Below, piece by piece: positions 26,982 to 35,758 of a DNA stretch of 64,000 bases. A program made the translations under genes and the position numbers. Source of the DNA: CAVSVP01 sp963731125 (lineage in GTDB: Bacteria > Pseudomonadota > Gammaproteobacteria > Competibacterales > Competibacteraceae); NCBI GenBank assembly GCA_963731125.1, contig CAVSVP010000007.1:248001-312000 (forward strand), given 5' to 3'. The notes beneath the pieces were generated by a model. That model was not told where the DNA came from, ran no database searches, and was given only the letters and a program-made list of their open reading frames with translations. Numbering within the stretch: the stretch's first letter is position 1; each line of letters opens with the position of its first letter.

Positions 26982-28328
26982 GGACCCGTCTCAAAATAAG
27001 TTGAACAAATTTTTCTTCTTGGAGCCCAAAGGCAATGGAGTGTATTGAAATCTAACGTGCTGGTATGAGAAAGCAAAGCGACCTTGCCCAAGTCCGGGAA
27101 AAATATCAAGCGCTGCAACCGCTGATGGATGAACGGATGCGCCGCTGCTGGGCGGCGAGTGAAGCCAAAGGGCTAGGCTGGGGAGGCGTCAGTCTGGTGT
27201 CGAAGGCCACGGGGTTGTCGCGTACGACGATCGACAGCGGTTTGGCGGAGCTCGAAGCGCGAAGCACGGCCAGAGACTGCGCGATCGAGCTGGTTGAAAG
27301 GGGGCGTATCCGCCGCAGCGGCGGTGGGCGACGCGGCTTGAGGACAACGCAACCGCAGCTATTGTCGGCGCTTCAGGAGTTGCTTGAGGCGACGACACGG
27401 GGCGATCCGGAATCGCCGCTGTGCTGGACTTGTAAGAGCACGCGCAAATTGGCCGAAGCGCTGAGGCGACGAGGCTACTCGGTCAGCCATCATACGGTAG
27501 GGCGCCTCTTGCACAGACTCCATTACCGTCTGCAGGCCAATCGCAAGACCCGGGAAGGGGATTCGCACCCGGATCGGGATGCCCAGTTTCAGTACATCAA
27601 CCGTCAGGTGAAAGCGTTTCAGCGGCGAGGCTAGCCGGTTATCTCGGTGGATACCAAGAAGAAGGAGTTGCTGGGTGACTACCAGAATGACGGGCGGGAA
27701 TGGCGGCCTGAGAAGCACCCGCAAGCGGTCCGTCTTCATGATTTTCCGGACTCTGCACTGGGCAAGGTCATTCCCTATGGCGTCTACGACCTAACGACCA
27801 ACGCTGGCTGGGTCAGTGTGGGCGTAGAGCATGACACGGCTGAATTTGCTACCGAGACGATCTACCGCTGGTGGTGTCAAATGGGCTCGGTGGTGTACCC
27901 CAACGCCCGCCTGCTACTGATCACGGCGGATTCAGGCGGCAGCAACAGCAGTCGCGGGCGGTTGTGGAAAGTCGCTTTACAACAGCTTGCCAATCGGCTT
28001 GGCCTACGGATTCATGTGTGTCATTACCCACCCGGCACGAGCAAATGGAATAAAATCGAGCACCGCATGTTCTGCCATATTACCGAGAACTGGCGCGGCA
28101 GGCCGTTGGTTAGTCGCGCGGTGGTGGTCAATTTGATCGGCAACACCACCACCCAAGCGGGTCTGCATATCCAATCCGACCTGAACACACAGACCTATCC
28201 AACCGGCATCGTCGTCTCCGATGAGGGGCTCAATGCCGTCAACTTGAAAAAAGCACGCTTTCATGGCGAGTGGAACTACGAAATACTGCCAAACACGTGA
28301 ACTGTTCAACTTATTTTGAGACGGGTCC
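26982..28328 (+). mobile_element. ISAzo13-family insertion sequence
   Basis: Perfect 25-bp inverted ends (26982-27006 and 28304-28328, beginning GGACCCGTCTCAAAATAAG) enclose one transposase. TA is duplicated at the target (26980-26981 and 28329-28330). Removing the element with one TA joins the element X frame as ...NQEANKRLKQAG.... The terminal sequence matches the pattern I associate with ISAzo13 elements. Confidence 0.9.
27065..28300 (+). pseudogene. ISAzo13-family transposase with an in-frame amber codon
   Basis: Two halves lie in the same frame: 27065-27634 (helix-turn-helix region SLVSKATGLSRTTIDSGLAEL; RRRGYSVSHHTVGRLLHRLHYRLQANRKTREG) and 27635-28300 (PVISVDTKKKELLGDY with the first catalytic Asp, LLITADSGGSNSSRGRLWK with the second, HYPPGTSKWNKIEHRMF with the Glu). 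They are separated only by a TAG at 27632-27634. A nonsense mutation is the simplest reading, making the copy inactive unless suppressed. Confidence 0.85.
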
Positions 28329-28402
28329 TAAGCGGCTCAAGCAGGCCGGGGTCCCGGCCAATGAACGCCCCCCGAAGCCACCCCAAAACCCGAGCTATCC
28401 CA
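28329..28402 (+). pseudogene. Element X transposase, second fragment
   Basis: About 24 codons reading KRLKQAGVPANERPPKPP followed by QNPSYP. It lies between the ISAzo13 right end and the left end of element Y. The 7-bp sequence TATCCCA at its end (28396-28402) is repeated at 32174-32180, the target duplication of Y. Confidence 0.8.
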
Positions 28403-28420
28403 CACGACTTGGAAAGTGAG

Positions 28421-29101
28421 GTGCGCCCTTTAACGGTGCCAAAGAATGCAGGAAGCCACGCCCGGATAACGGCGTGAGGGTTATACGGCATGCGTTGGCG
28501 GTTGGCAACCGTTGAGGTATGAAGCCCGTAGACGATGTACGGACTCTGCGAGCCATGAAGCGGAGGATCCGGCTAACCCTGGTGACCTATGCTGACGCGA
28601 GAAACCTGGGTGGGAAGCGGCGTTACCAAGAATAGGTGAAAATGGCTGATACCCCTAGCCCAACAAGGGGAGGTAGCAGGACCGGTTTGTCTAACTTGAA
28701 CCGGTCGTTATTCCGAAGCCTACCCGGCGTAGAGCAGGCAGCTACGGGTCATAGAGTCTTTGGCAGTGGAACTGGGGAACTCCTGGCCGGCTCCCCCTGT
28801 GAAGGGGACGCGACAATGCCAGTGTGCCGGCAGGAGGACGGAGGCGGCGTAGTAGCCAACGGCCCGGCGGTAATGGCTGGGACAGGGTGAAGGTCCGCCA
28901 GGGTAAGCTGGACAAAATGATGGCCAACAGATGCAACGAGGAAAGCAGATGATGGCAGCGATGCTGCTGGTGCACCTCGTGGTCGTGACGACCAATCTGC
29001 TCGAGCAGAGTCGTTCAGCCCAACTGGAAAGCGCAGTGCGGTGAAAGTCGCATGCTGCGTTTGGAGCGGGGGAAAGACCGCAAGGTCCTACCTATCGCTA
29101 C
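28421..29101 (+). mobile_element. Group II intron A, ORF-less (about 681 nt)
   Basis: The 5' end gtgcgccc fits the GUGYG rule. A domain V is clear at 29029-29062: AGC triad in aagcgcag, apical ggtgaaagtc, closing gctgcgttt. The 3' end reads cctatcgctac, with a terminal A-Y. No reverse transcriptase frame exists; domain IV is short. It therefore needs a maturase supplied elsewhere. It lies between the left end of element Y and the Y transposase start. Exact borders may be off by a few bases. Confidence 0.75.
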
Positions 29102-29114
29102 CGGCTTTAGGGGC

Positions 29115-29831
29115 ATGATAGAGGCAATATCAGTTGAAGAAAAACGCCATAAGATGTTGCTACCGTTAGTGGGTGTACCCTGCCTGATCCAAGAAGGGCT
29201 CGAGCCTTATCGAGATCTGTTCTGCCGAAAGGCGGGGTTTGAATGGGTCAGTCGTTATGTCACGGGCTTGTTGCTTAGTCCCCATAAAACGCTGCAAGGG
29301 AGCTACGCTCAGCACGTGTGGTTTGAGGACCAAGCCCCCAGTCGACGGGCGCTGCACGCGGCGGTGTTGGAAGCGGGCTGGGACAGCGAAGGGTTGCTGC
29401 CGCGGCACCGGGCGGTGGGAGCCGGAGCGCCTCGTGGGCGAGGCCTGGAAGTCATGAGTTTGGACTGGACTTATGTGCATCATGATCGCGGTCCCGAGAT
29501 TTTTGGGGCTAAGCGGGCTTACGACCACGTCGCGGGCCGGATGAGCACCTACCAGACGCTGGTGACCGCGGTGGTGGCCAATGCAGAGCGGGTAGATGGT
29601 GTCGCCATCGCGGTGCAGTTTCCCAATTATCAGGCGGAAGAATTAGGCTATCTCAACATGACCGCCCGCGACGACTATCCCGATCTGGAATCTGCCCGCC
29701 AGCGGTTTATCGACTTATTACCTTATCAGAAAAACCGCGCGTCCTATCGCAAGCGCACGGAAATCGCCGTGGAGATCGTGCGCCAATTGGAGACCGAAGG
29801 CCATTTCCCCCGGGCCCCTTACGCCTTTGAC
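29115..29831 (+). pseudogene. Element Y transposase, N-terminal half
   Basis: 239 codons from ATG at 29115: VSRYVTGLLLSPHKTLQGSYAQHVWF, LEVMSLDWTYVHHDRGPEIFGAKRAYDHV (likely first catalytic Asp), AVQFPNYQAEELGYLNMTARDDYPDLESARQRFIDLL and FPRAPYAFD, where the IS3 element enters. The frame appears longer (from 29052) only because it reads through the end of intron A. The family is a DDE transposase that I could not place with confidence. Confidence 0.82.
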
Positions 29832-29896
29832 TGTTTTGCTTCAGATGGAATCGGAATTTTCCCTGCTTTGATACAGTTGGTAAAAAGTAGAGGAAA

Positions 29897-30307
29897 ATGA
29901 CGATGACGAAGCGTACGAAGAGCAAACCGAAGCAGTACACGCCGGTGGAAAAAGTAGCGATTTTACGCCGGCATTTGGTCGATCAGGTGCCGGTCTCGGA
30001 AGTGTGTCGCGAGCAGCAGCTGCACCCGAACGTGTTTTACCGGTGGCAGAAGATCTTTTTTGAAGGCGGCGCCGCGGCCTTTGCCCCGAGCGGCTCGGCC
30101 CAGGTCAATCGCCTGAGCCAACAGGTTGAGGCGCTGCAAGCGCAGCTGGTGCGCAAGAATGACGTGTTGGCGGAGGTGATGGAAGCCTATGTGCAACTTA
30201 AAAAAAACACTGGGGTCCTCGGAGCGGGCGCTGGGTTGAGCCGGCGGTTCGCGCAGCGGTGGTGGCATTGCTCGAGTATGGCACGCAGCGGCTGGAGCTG
30301 CCGCTGA
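29897..30307 (+). CDS. IS3-family OrfA
   Basis: The N-terminal helix-turn-helix protein of an IS3 element: YTPVEKVAILRRHLVDQVPVSEVCREQQLHPNVFYRWQKIFFEGG, then a leucine-zipper-like coiled coil (VNRLSQQVEALQAQLVRKNDVLAEVMEAYVQLKK). The useful sequence ends at the run of eight A (30200-30207), after which the zero frame is filler. ATG at 29897 or 29903 may be used. Confidence 0.88.
   Translation: MTMTKRTKSKPKQYTPVEKVAILRRHLVDQVPVSEVCREQQLHPNVFYRWQKIFFEGGAAAFAPSGSAQVNRLSQQVEALQAQLVRKNDVLAEVMEAYVQLKKNTGVLGAGAGLSRRFAQRWWHCSSMARSGWSCR
30202..30208 (+). promoter_or_regulatory. Programmed -1 frameshift site A_AAA_AAC
   Basis: In the OrfA frame the codons read AAA-AAA-AAC, giving the classic slippery heptamer. 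Shifting back one base continues as KKHWGPRSGRWVEPAVRAAVVALLEYG straight into OrfB. GC-rich sequence follows, as expected for a stimulatory structure. This makes an OrfAB transposase. Confidence 0.85.
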
Positions 30308-31194
30308 CACGCCTACTAGGCTGGTTGGCGCTGGCCCCGGGCAAGTACTACGAGTGGCGCCGGCGCCAGGGCCAACCGAATCGCCATAATGGCATCATCC
30401 CCAGCCGCCATTGGCTGCAATCCTGGGAGCGCGAAGCGATCATCGCCTTCGCCCGGCAGCATCGCCAGGACGGCTATCGGCGGCTGTGTTACCAGATGAT
30501 CGACGCCGAGGTTGTCGCCTGTGCCCCCAGCACCGTGTATCGGGTGCTGAAAGCCGCCGGCTTGCTTAACGCGTGGGAGGCTAAACCCACGCGCAAAGGC
30601 CAGGGCTTTGTGCAACCGACCTGTGCCCATGCGCATTGGCATATCGATATCTCCTACCTCAATCTCCAGGGCACGTTCTATTATCTGTGTACGCTTCTCG
30701 ATGGCTATAGTCGCTGGATCGTGCAGTGGGTTTTGGGCGAGCAGATGACCGAAGTCGAGGTGGCCATTCTCTTGCAAGCGGCCCACGAACAGCACCCGGA
30801 GGCGACCCCGCGGGTGATTTCCGACAACGGCCCGCAATTCATCGCTAAGGAATTTAAGGCGTTCATTCGCCGCTCGGAGATGAGCCAAGTGCACACTTCG
30901 CCGGCCTATCCGCAGAGTAACGGCAAGCTCGAACGGTGGCATAAGTCATTGAAAGATGAATGTATTCGTCCGCAGACTCCAATCTCGCTCGAGGATGCGC
31001 GGCAGCTGATTGGCGTCTATGTGACGACGTATAATACCGAGCGGTTGCACAGTGCATTAGGCTATGTGGCCCCCGAAGCCAAGCTCCTCGGCCGCGAGCA
31101 GCACATCTTCGCCGAACGCCGGCGGCGGTTGCAACAGGCCCGCCAAGCGCGCCTCACCGCCTATCAGGCGCAGTTGCGAGTGCCTGCTGCATGA
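30259..31194 (+). CDS. IS3-family OrfB transposase (integrase catalytic core)
   Basis: An rve-type DDE core: HWHIDISYLNLQGTFYYLCTLLDGYSRWIV (first Asp), PRVISDNGPQFIAKEFKAFI (second Asp) and SPAYPQSNGKLERWHKSLKDECIR (Glu), then the C-terminal YVTTYNTERLHSALGYVAPEAKLLG. It is intact and expressed mainly as the OrfAB fusion by -1 frameshifting; the ATG at 30259 could give OrfB alone. Confidence 0.92.
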   Translation: MVALLEYGTQRLELPLTRLLGWLALAPGKYYEWRRRQGQPNRHNGIIPSRHWLQSWEREAIIAFARQHRQDGYRRLCYQMIDAEVVACAPSTVYRVLKAAGLLNAWEAKPTRKGQGFVQPTCAHAHWHIDISYLNLQGTFYYLCTLLDGYSRWIVQWVLGEQMTEVEVAILLQAAHEQHPEATPRVISDNGPQFIAKEFKAFIRRSEMSQVHTSPAYPQSNGKLERWHKSLKDECIRPQTPISLEDARQLIGVYVTTYNTERLHSALGYVAPEAKLLGREQHIFAERRRRLQQARQARLTAYQAQLRVPAA

Positions 31195-31265
31195 ACCCAA
31201 GGGCATTGTTCCCAGGGCTGGCGCCGCACGGCGCCGTTCACCCTCATGGTGACCTCTTACCGGGA

Positions 31266-31321
31266 GCGCCGGCGCTGTCCAGGAGGAGTTGCGAAGCAAA
31301 GCTCCTGGACAGTGCCGGCGC
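31266..31321. repeat. Strong 20-bp palindrome in the 3' part of the IS3 element
   Basis: Arm 31266-31285 pairs with 31302-31321 at 19 of 20 positions around a 16-base loop. An outer pair (31234-31247 with 31341-31353) adds a further stem. The whole fold spans about 120 bases between orfB and the right end and holds no gene. It could be a terminator or an additional small mobile repeat. Confidence 0.8.
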
Positions 31322-31456
31322 GTACGGTACCCTGATCATCATGAGGGTAACGGGGCCGGGTCCTTCACGATTCCTTCGAGTTGGGCTGCCAGCCCCTTGG
31401 CAACCAACTCATTTCGATGGGGCAAAATTCCGATTTCCGCTGAACCAACACATGAC

Positions 31457-32172
31457 AACGGCGTGCTGTCCTTACCGTTGACCCAGTTGCTTGAACCACA
31501 GGGTAAGCATTGGGTGTCGGAGCTAGAGAGTTCGCGGCTGATTCAATGGCAGGGCCAGTGGCGTCGTGTCGATGAGATCGCCGCTGAGTTGGGCCAACAG
31601 CATCCCGAGAGCTTTCGGCCGCTGAAGGTGACGGTGCGTAACGGGGAAGAAAAAGCCTTCTGGGTATTTACCAAAACGGTTCGGTTAAAACGCTATGGCC
31701 GCAAGCGCTTAGTCATCGTTCAGGAACAAGCGGATCTTGCTGATCAACCCCGATTTCTCCTCACCGATGCGCCCCACTGGGAGGCTAGGCGGGTGATTCG
31801 GATGTGGAGTTATCGCTGGCCGGTCGAGATCTTTCATGAGTTTTGCCAACCAGCCGTGGGGCTGGAGGCCTCTCAGGTACGCCAGGAGGCAGCGGTCAAC
31901 CGCCACTTCCGCTTGAGTTGCGTGGCGCAGTCGCTGCTTCCGCGTGCCCCGGCGGGTGGCAGACAATCAGAGAGATTTGCCTTTGCTGAAGACCATCAGC
32001 AAACCGTCGGCCAGAAGCTCTACACCCTCACCCGCGATGCTTTGGGCCAGTTGGTGCAGTTGGTGCAAGGTCTCTTCGCCCAGGAACAATCCGATGAACA
32101 GGTTCTGGAGCGATTGATGCCTGCTTGCAGCGACGCTGCTCTCAACATTTCGAGGTTAACTTTCCAAGTCGT
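31457..32172 (+). pseudogene. Element Y transposase, C-terminal half
   Basis: The frame resumes after the IS3 element as NGVLSLPLTQLLEPQGKHWVSELESSRLIQWQGQWRRVDEIAAEL and continues with LVIVQEQADL, WSYRWPVEIFHEFCQPAVGLEASQVR (the region of the catalytic Glu) and SDEQVLERLMPA. No stop codon occurs before the right inverted end, and the frame runs on into element X (VVYPTKQELALG), so the protein would need a stop in target DNA. Confidence 0.82.
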
Positions 32173-32180
32173 GTATCCCA

Positions 32181-32520
32181 CCAAGCAGGAACTGGCTTTG
32201 GGGCTGTTGAGGCAGTTTCGTGACGCGCAGCCGTCGATCCGGATCAAGTGTGTGCTGGCCTTCGCGGCAAGAAGTATTCGGTTGAACAGTACTTCACCAA
32301 ATTCCCGGGCGTCACCCAAACGATCCGCCTGCGCGGGGGCGAGCCGGTGACCGTCACCGTGGGTAGCGCCCGCTTGCCAGTGTGCGCCCTGGGGCAAAAA
32401 CGCTTTGTGATCGCCTTAAAATACGAGGGCGAAGACAACTATCGCTATCTGGTGGCCACGGATCTGACCTGGCGCACCCTGGATATCGTCCAAGCTTACA
32501 CGTTTCGGTGGCGAATCGGC
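32181..32520 (+). pseudogene. Element X transposase, third fragment (with internal deletion)
   Basis: The piece reads TKQELALGLLRQFRDAQPSIRIKCVLA, then jumps to another frame as LRGKKYSVEQYFTKFPGVTQTIRLRGGEPVTVTVGSARLPVCALGQKRFVIALKYEGEDNYRYLVATDLTWRTLDIVQAYTFRWRI. About 30 to 40 residues that should lie between CVLA and RGKK are missing, so a deletion near 32270 also shifted the frame. It is cut off by the 5' end of group II intron B at 32521. Confidence 0.8.
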
Positions 32521-33107
32521 GTGTCCGGCCAAGGGCACATAAGTCCAGTCGGTGAAAGTCCGACCGAGGCTAACAGACTCAAGCCTCGTAGCTTGGGAGG
32601 CGCCGTGGCGCGAAAGCAAGACGGTGAAGCCCTCCGACAAGGTACACCGTGGGTGTACCGCAACGCATCAGGTGGTAACGTGCAGTGAACGTAGAAGTAG
32701 CCTCGTTACCCGAACTCCGGTGGCTGAGACGGTCGATCACGGGCGAAAGCAGCAAGGGCCGACCGAAATGAGTCTGCTACGGCGGTCCTCACCGGCGGGG
32801 TATCAGCGACGACAGGATGCGAAGGATAACCGGTCAACCGGAGAAGCCCTCGGTACCCGGCGGAGAAAGCCCGTCGAGGAGCCCACCCCTATAACCGTGA
32901 GTGGGAAATGGGGTGGCAGGTACCAGGGTGGCGGATCGGGTCGTAGTACTGCGGAGCGGCGTGCAACACAACACGCCAGGAGGGAAGGGCCCGGACCGGT
33001 AGGTATGACGTACGTTCAAGGTGAGGTAGAGGTGAGATGACAAAGGCACCTATTGGGCTACAGGAACTGCGACGGCGGCTATACCGAAAGGCGAAGTCTG
33101 AGGAAAC

Positions 33108-34724
33108 CTCCCAGTTGCATAAATGCGATGCACGATTTCATGGATCGGCCGTGTTTTAGCCCCTTTTCGAGATGACATAGCCTGCTGGTCAACCTCACCG
33201 CCGGTGAAGTTTGCAAACCGAGGTGAGTTGAGCCAAAAAAAGTCAGAAGCGGCTTGCCCGTCACGGTAAAATGGGAGTGGCAAGACAACCCATTTACCCT
33301 GAAGGGAGCCGCTGATCGTGAAGTGTAGCGCAACTGACACGCGTTTTCATGCCCGTGAAGTCCAACACCTGCCGTTCGAAGCGCAACCGCTGAGTTCGTT
33401 CTCGGGACTGATCATTTTCCACCGCCTGTTTCTGGTTCTCAACCTCAAGGCACGCCGGCGGGGTTGCTTCCGTCACCTCGCGGTGACCCCGATCTTTGGG
33501 GTTGCCCGCCTCGTGCTGCTGATCGTCGTGCACTTGCTGCTGGGTTTTCGGGAGCTACGCCACGTGCGCTACTACGCACATGATCCGTTGGTCCAACGCG
33601 TGGTGGGACTCAAGCGCTTGCCGGATGCCGCTACCCTAAGCCGCGCCTTGTCCGGGGTCGATGCCCAGGGCGTCAACCAATTGGCCAGCCTGACCCAAGA
33701 GCTTGTGCTCGAGCGGCTGCAGGCCCTCGGGTTGGCGCGCCTGACGCTGGACTTCGACGGCTCCGTCATCGCCACTTGCCGCCATGCCGAGGGCACCGCG
33801 GTCGGCTTCAATCGCAAGAAGAAGGGCCAGCGCAGCTACTACCCGCTGTTTTGTCCCGTGGCGCAAACCGGCCAGGTCGTGGGGCGTCATCATCGCCCCG
33901 GCAACGTCCATGACGCGAACGGTGCCTGCGCCTTCATTCTGAGCGGTATCGCCGCGGTCCGTGACCGCCTGCCCGCGGTCACGCTCGAAGTGCGCATGGA
34001 CAGCGCGGTCTTCTCCGACGAGATCGTCGGCGCCCTGGAAAGCAGGGGCATCGAGTACCCCATCAGCGTCCCCTGCGAGCGCTTTGCCGCCCTTAACCAG
34101 CTGATCGAGCAGCGCCAGCACTGGCGCCGGCTCGATGCGGAGCACGCCACCTTCGCGCCGCGTTGGACACCACGCTGCTGGGATCAAACGCGCCGCTTCG
34201 TCGGCGTGCGCAAGCGGGTCAAACAGCAGCGCAAAGGCCCGCTCCAGCGCTCTTTGTTCACGCCGCAGGCTGAGGGCGATGAGTTCAAAGCCATCGTGAC
34301 CAACAAACGCATCGGTCCGGCCGCGCTGCTCGCCTTCCCCAACGGCCGCGGTGCCCAGGAGGGGCTGTTCGCCGAGCTCAAATCCCATCATCAACTTGAC
34401 TACGTGCCCTCACGCACCTGCCTGGGCAACCAGCTCTACATGCTTTGTGCCATCCTTGCCCACAACCTGACTCGTGAACTCCAGATGCGCACCGATTCTC
34501 CGGCCCGTTCGACACAACCCAAGCGTCCGGCGCTGTGGGATTTCCGCCGCCTCGATACGCTGCGCCACTCCCTCCTCCATCTCGCCGGTCGGCTGATCCG
34601 TCCCCAAGGTCGCCTTACCCTGTCCTTGAACGCCAATCCTGTCATCCAGGACCAGCTGTTGCATTACCTGAATGGCCTAAGCGACGTCACCTGAGTGCGA
34701 TCACGTCTTTTTGCAACGCTGGGG
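33108..34724 (+). mobile_element. IS1380-family element inside the maturase gene
   Basis: Inverted ends begin CTCCCAGTTGCA (left) and, inverted at the right, CCCCAGCGTTGCA. The 5-bp target GAAAC is duplicated at 33103-33107 and 34725-34729. Removal restores E-E-T-H-R-F-W-G in the maturase frame. The transposase gene fills most of the element. Confidence 0.9.
33318..34694 (+). CDS. IS1380-family transposase
   Basis: A 458-aa intact DDE transposase: LTLDFDGSVIATCR (first Asp), LEVRMDSAVFSDEIVGALE (second Asp), QEGLFAELKSHHQLDYVPSRTCLGNQLYMLCAILAHNLTRELQM (Glu region) and a C-terminal LRHSLLHLAGRLIRPQGRLTLSL, all characteristic of the IS1380 group. No frameshift was seen, so this copy may be active. 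Confidence 0.9.
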   Translation: MKCSATDTRFHAREVQHLPFEAQPLSSFSGLIIFHRLFLVLNLKARRRGCFRHLAVTPIFGVARLVLLIVVHLLLGFRELRHVRYYAHDPLVQRVVGLKRLPDAATLSRALSGVDAQGVNQLASLTQELVLERLQALGLARLTLDFDGSVIATCRHAEGTAVGFNRKKKGQRSYYPLFCPVAQTGQVVGRHHRPGNVHDANGACAFILSGIAAVRDRLPAVTLEVRMDSAVFSDEIVGALESRGIEYPISVPCERFAALNQLIEQRQHWRRLDAEHATFAPRWTPRCWDQTRRFVGVRKRVKQQRKGPLQRSLFTPQAEGDEFKAIVTNKRIGPAALLAFPNGRGAQEGLFAELKSHHQLDYVPSRTCLGNQLYMLCAILAHNLTRELQMRTDSPARSTQPKRPALWDFRRLDTLRHSLLHLAGRLIRPQGRLTLSLNANPVIQDQLLHYLNGLSDVT

Positions 34725-35668
34725 GAAACGCATCGTTTCTGGGGAATTTTCGTCCAGGTGGCGAAGATCGAAACGTTAGCAGAAGCGTACCGCATCGCCA
34801 AACGCAATGCTGGTGCACCGGGGATCGATGGCCAGACGTTTGCGGACATCGAGGCAGCGGGGCTGGGATTGTTTCTGGCCACATTGCGGGACGAACTGCT
34901 TACCGGCAGCTACCAACCCCAGGCGAACCGCCCGGTGGAAGTTCTCAAGGAGAACGGCAAAGTCCGTGTGCTACAGATACCTTGCATTCGCGATCGCGTC
35001 GTGCAGGGGGCGCTGAAGCTGATTCTCGAAGCGATTGTCGAGGCGGACTTTTGCCCAAACTCCTACGGCTTTCGACCGAAGCGGTCACCGCATCGCGCGC
35101 TGGCAGAGGTCAGGCGTAGTGTGTTGCGGCGCAGGTCCATGGTGATTGATGTGGATCGGTCGAACTATTTTGACACGATCTGCCACTCGGTGCTACTGGA
35201 CAAAATCGCGCAACGCGTCCAGGACCCCCAGGTGCTACACCTGGTTAAGCAGATTATCAAAGTCGGCGGCCACGTCGGCGTTGCCCAAGGCGGGCCGTTC
35301 AGCCCGTTGGCGGCGAATATCTACTTAAATGAGGTTGACTGGGACTTTGACGCGATCCGCTGCAAAACAGCTCGAGACGACTATGAGGCGGTGAACTACC
35401 ATCGGTTCGCCGACGACATTGTGATCACGGTCAGTGGCCACCATAGCAAGCGCGGCTGGGCCGAGCGGGCCCTGCAGCGACTCGAGGAACAGCTCGCCCC
35501 GTTGGGGGTGAGGCTGAACCGGGAGAAAACGCAGGGGGTGGACACGCTCACAGGAGACGCCTTTGGCTTTCTGGGGTTTGAGCTGCGTCGCGTGCGCAAA
35601 CGCAGTGGTAAAGGCTATTTTATCTTGATGACCCCGAAGAAGAAGGCCCGCCAGGCCATCAAAGCTAA

Positions 35669-35758
35669 GAGGCTGTTGGAAAACCCCTGATCGAACGATT
35701 TCGGAGCATTTTAAATCAACGCATTAGCTTGCGCGCCAGGGTATTTTCCAACAGCCTC
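35669..35758. mobile_element. 90-bp MITE inside the maturase gene
   Basis: Perfect 15-bp inverted ends GAGGCTGTTGGAAAA (35669-35683 and inverse at 35744-35758) with target TAA duplicated at 35666-35668 and 35759-35761. It creates a stop (LLENP-stop) in the maturase frame. Removal restores I-K-A-K-V-R-E-I-I. A TNA target resembles IS5/IS1031-type elements, which may supply the transposase. Confidence 0.92.

Larger units (their letters stand above)
29832..31452 (+). mobile_element. IS3-family element
   Basis: Imperfect inverted ends start TGTTTTGCTTCAG (left) and TGTGTTGGTTCAG (right, inverted). The 4-bp target duplication TGAC lies at 29828-29831 and 31453-31456. Removal with one TGAC copy joins element Y as YAFD-NGVLSL in frame. 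It carries orfA and orfB with a slippery frameshift site, and a 255-bp 3' segment dominated by a strong palindrome. Confidence 0.93.
28403..32173 (+). mobile_element. Element Y: IS carrying a group II intron and an IS3 element
   Basis: A 15-bp inverted repeat CACGACTTGGAAAGT stands at 28403-28417 and, inverted, at 32159-32173, with a 7-bp target duplication TATCCCA outside. Its own transposase occurs in two pieces because an IS3 element sits in the middle, and an ORF-less group II intron sits between the left end and the gene. Without these two the element would be about 1.47 kb. Confidence 0.88.

Noticed and set aside
28636..28890. 84-aa ORF inside intron A
   Set aside because: It lies in the structural RNA of the group II intron and has no ribosome-binding site or family resemblance.
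31289..32350. 353-aa ORF as one gene
   Set aside because: It fuses the end of the IS3 element, the C-terminal half of the Y transposase and part of element X; only 31457-32172 is a real unit.
32552..33040. 162-aa ORF in the 5' part of group II intron B
   Set aside because: This stretch is structured intron RNA (repeated ggtgaaagtccgacc-type stems); the translation is basic, low-complexity and unlike any protein.
33636..34394. 252-aa minus-strand ORF in the IS1380 element
   Set aside because: A GC-rich antisense shadow of the transposase gene.
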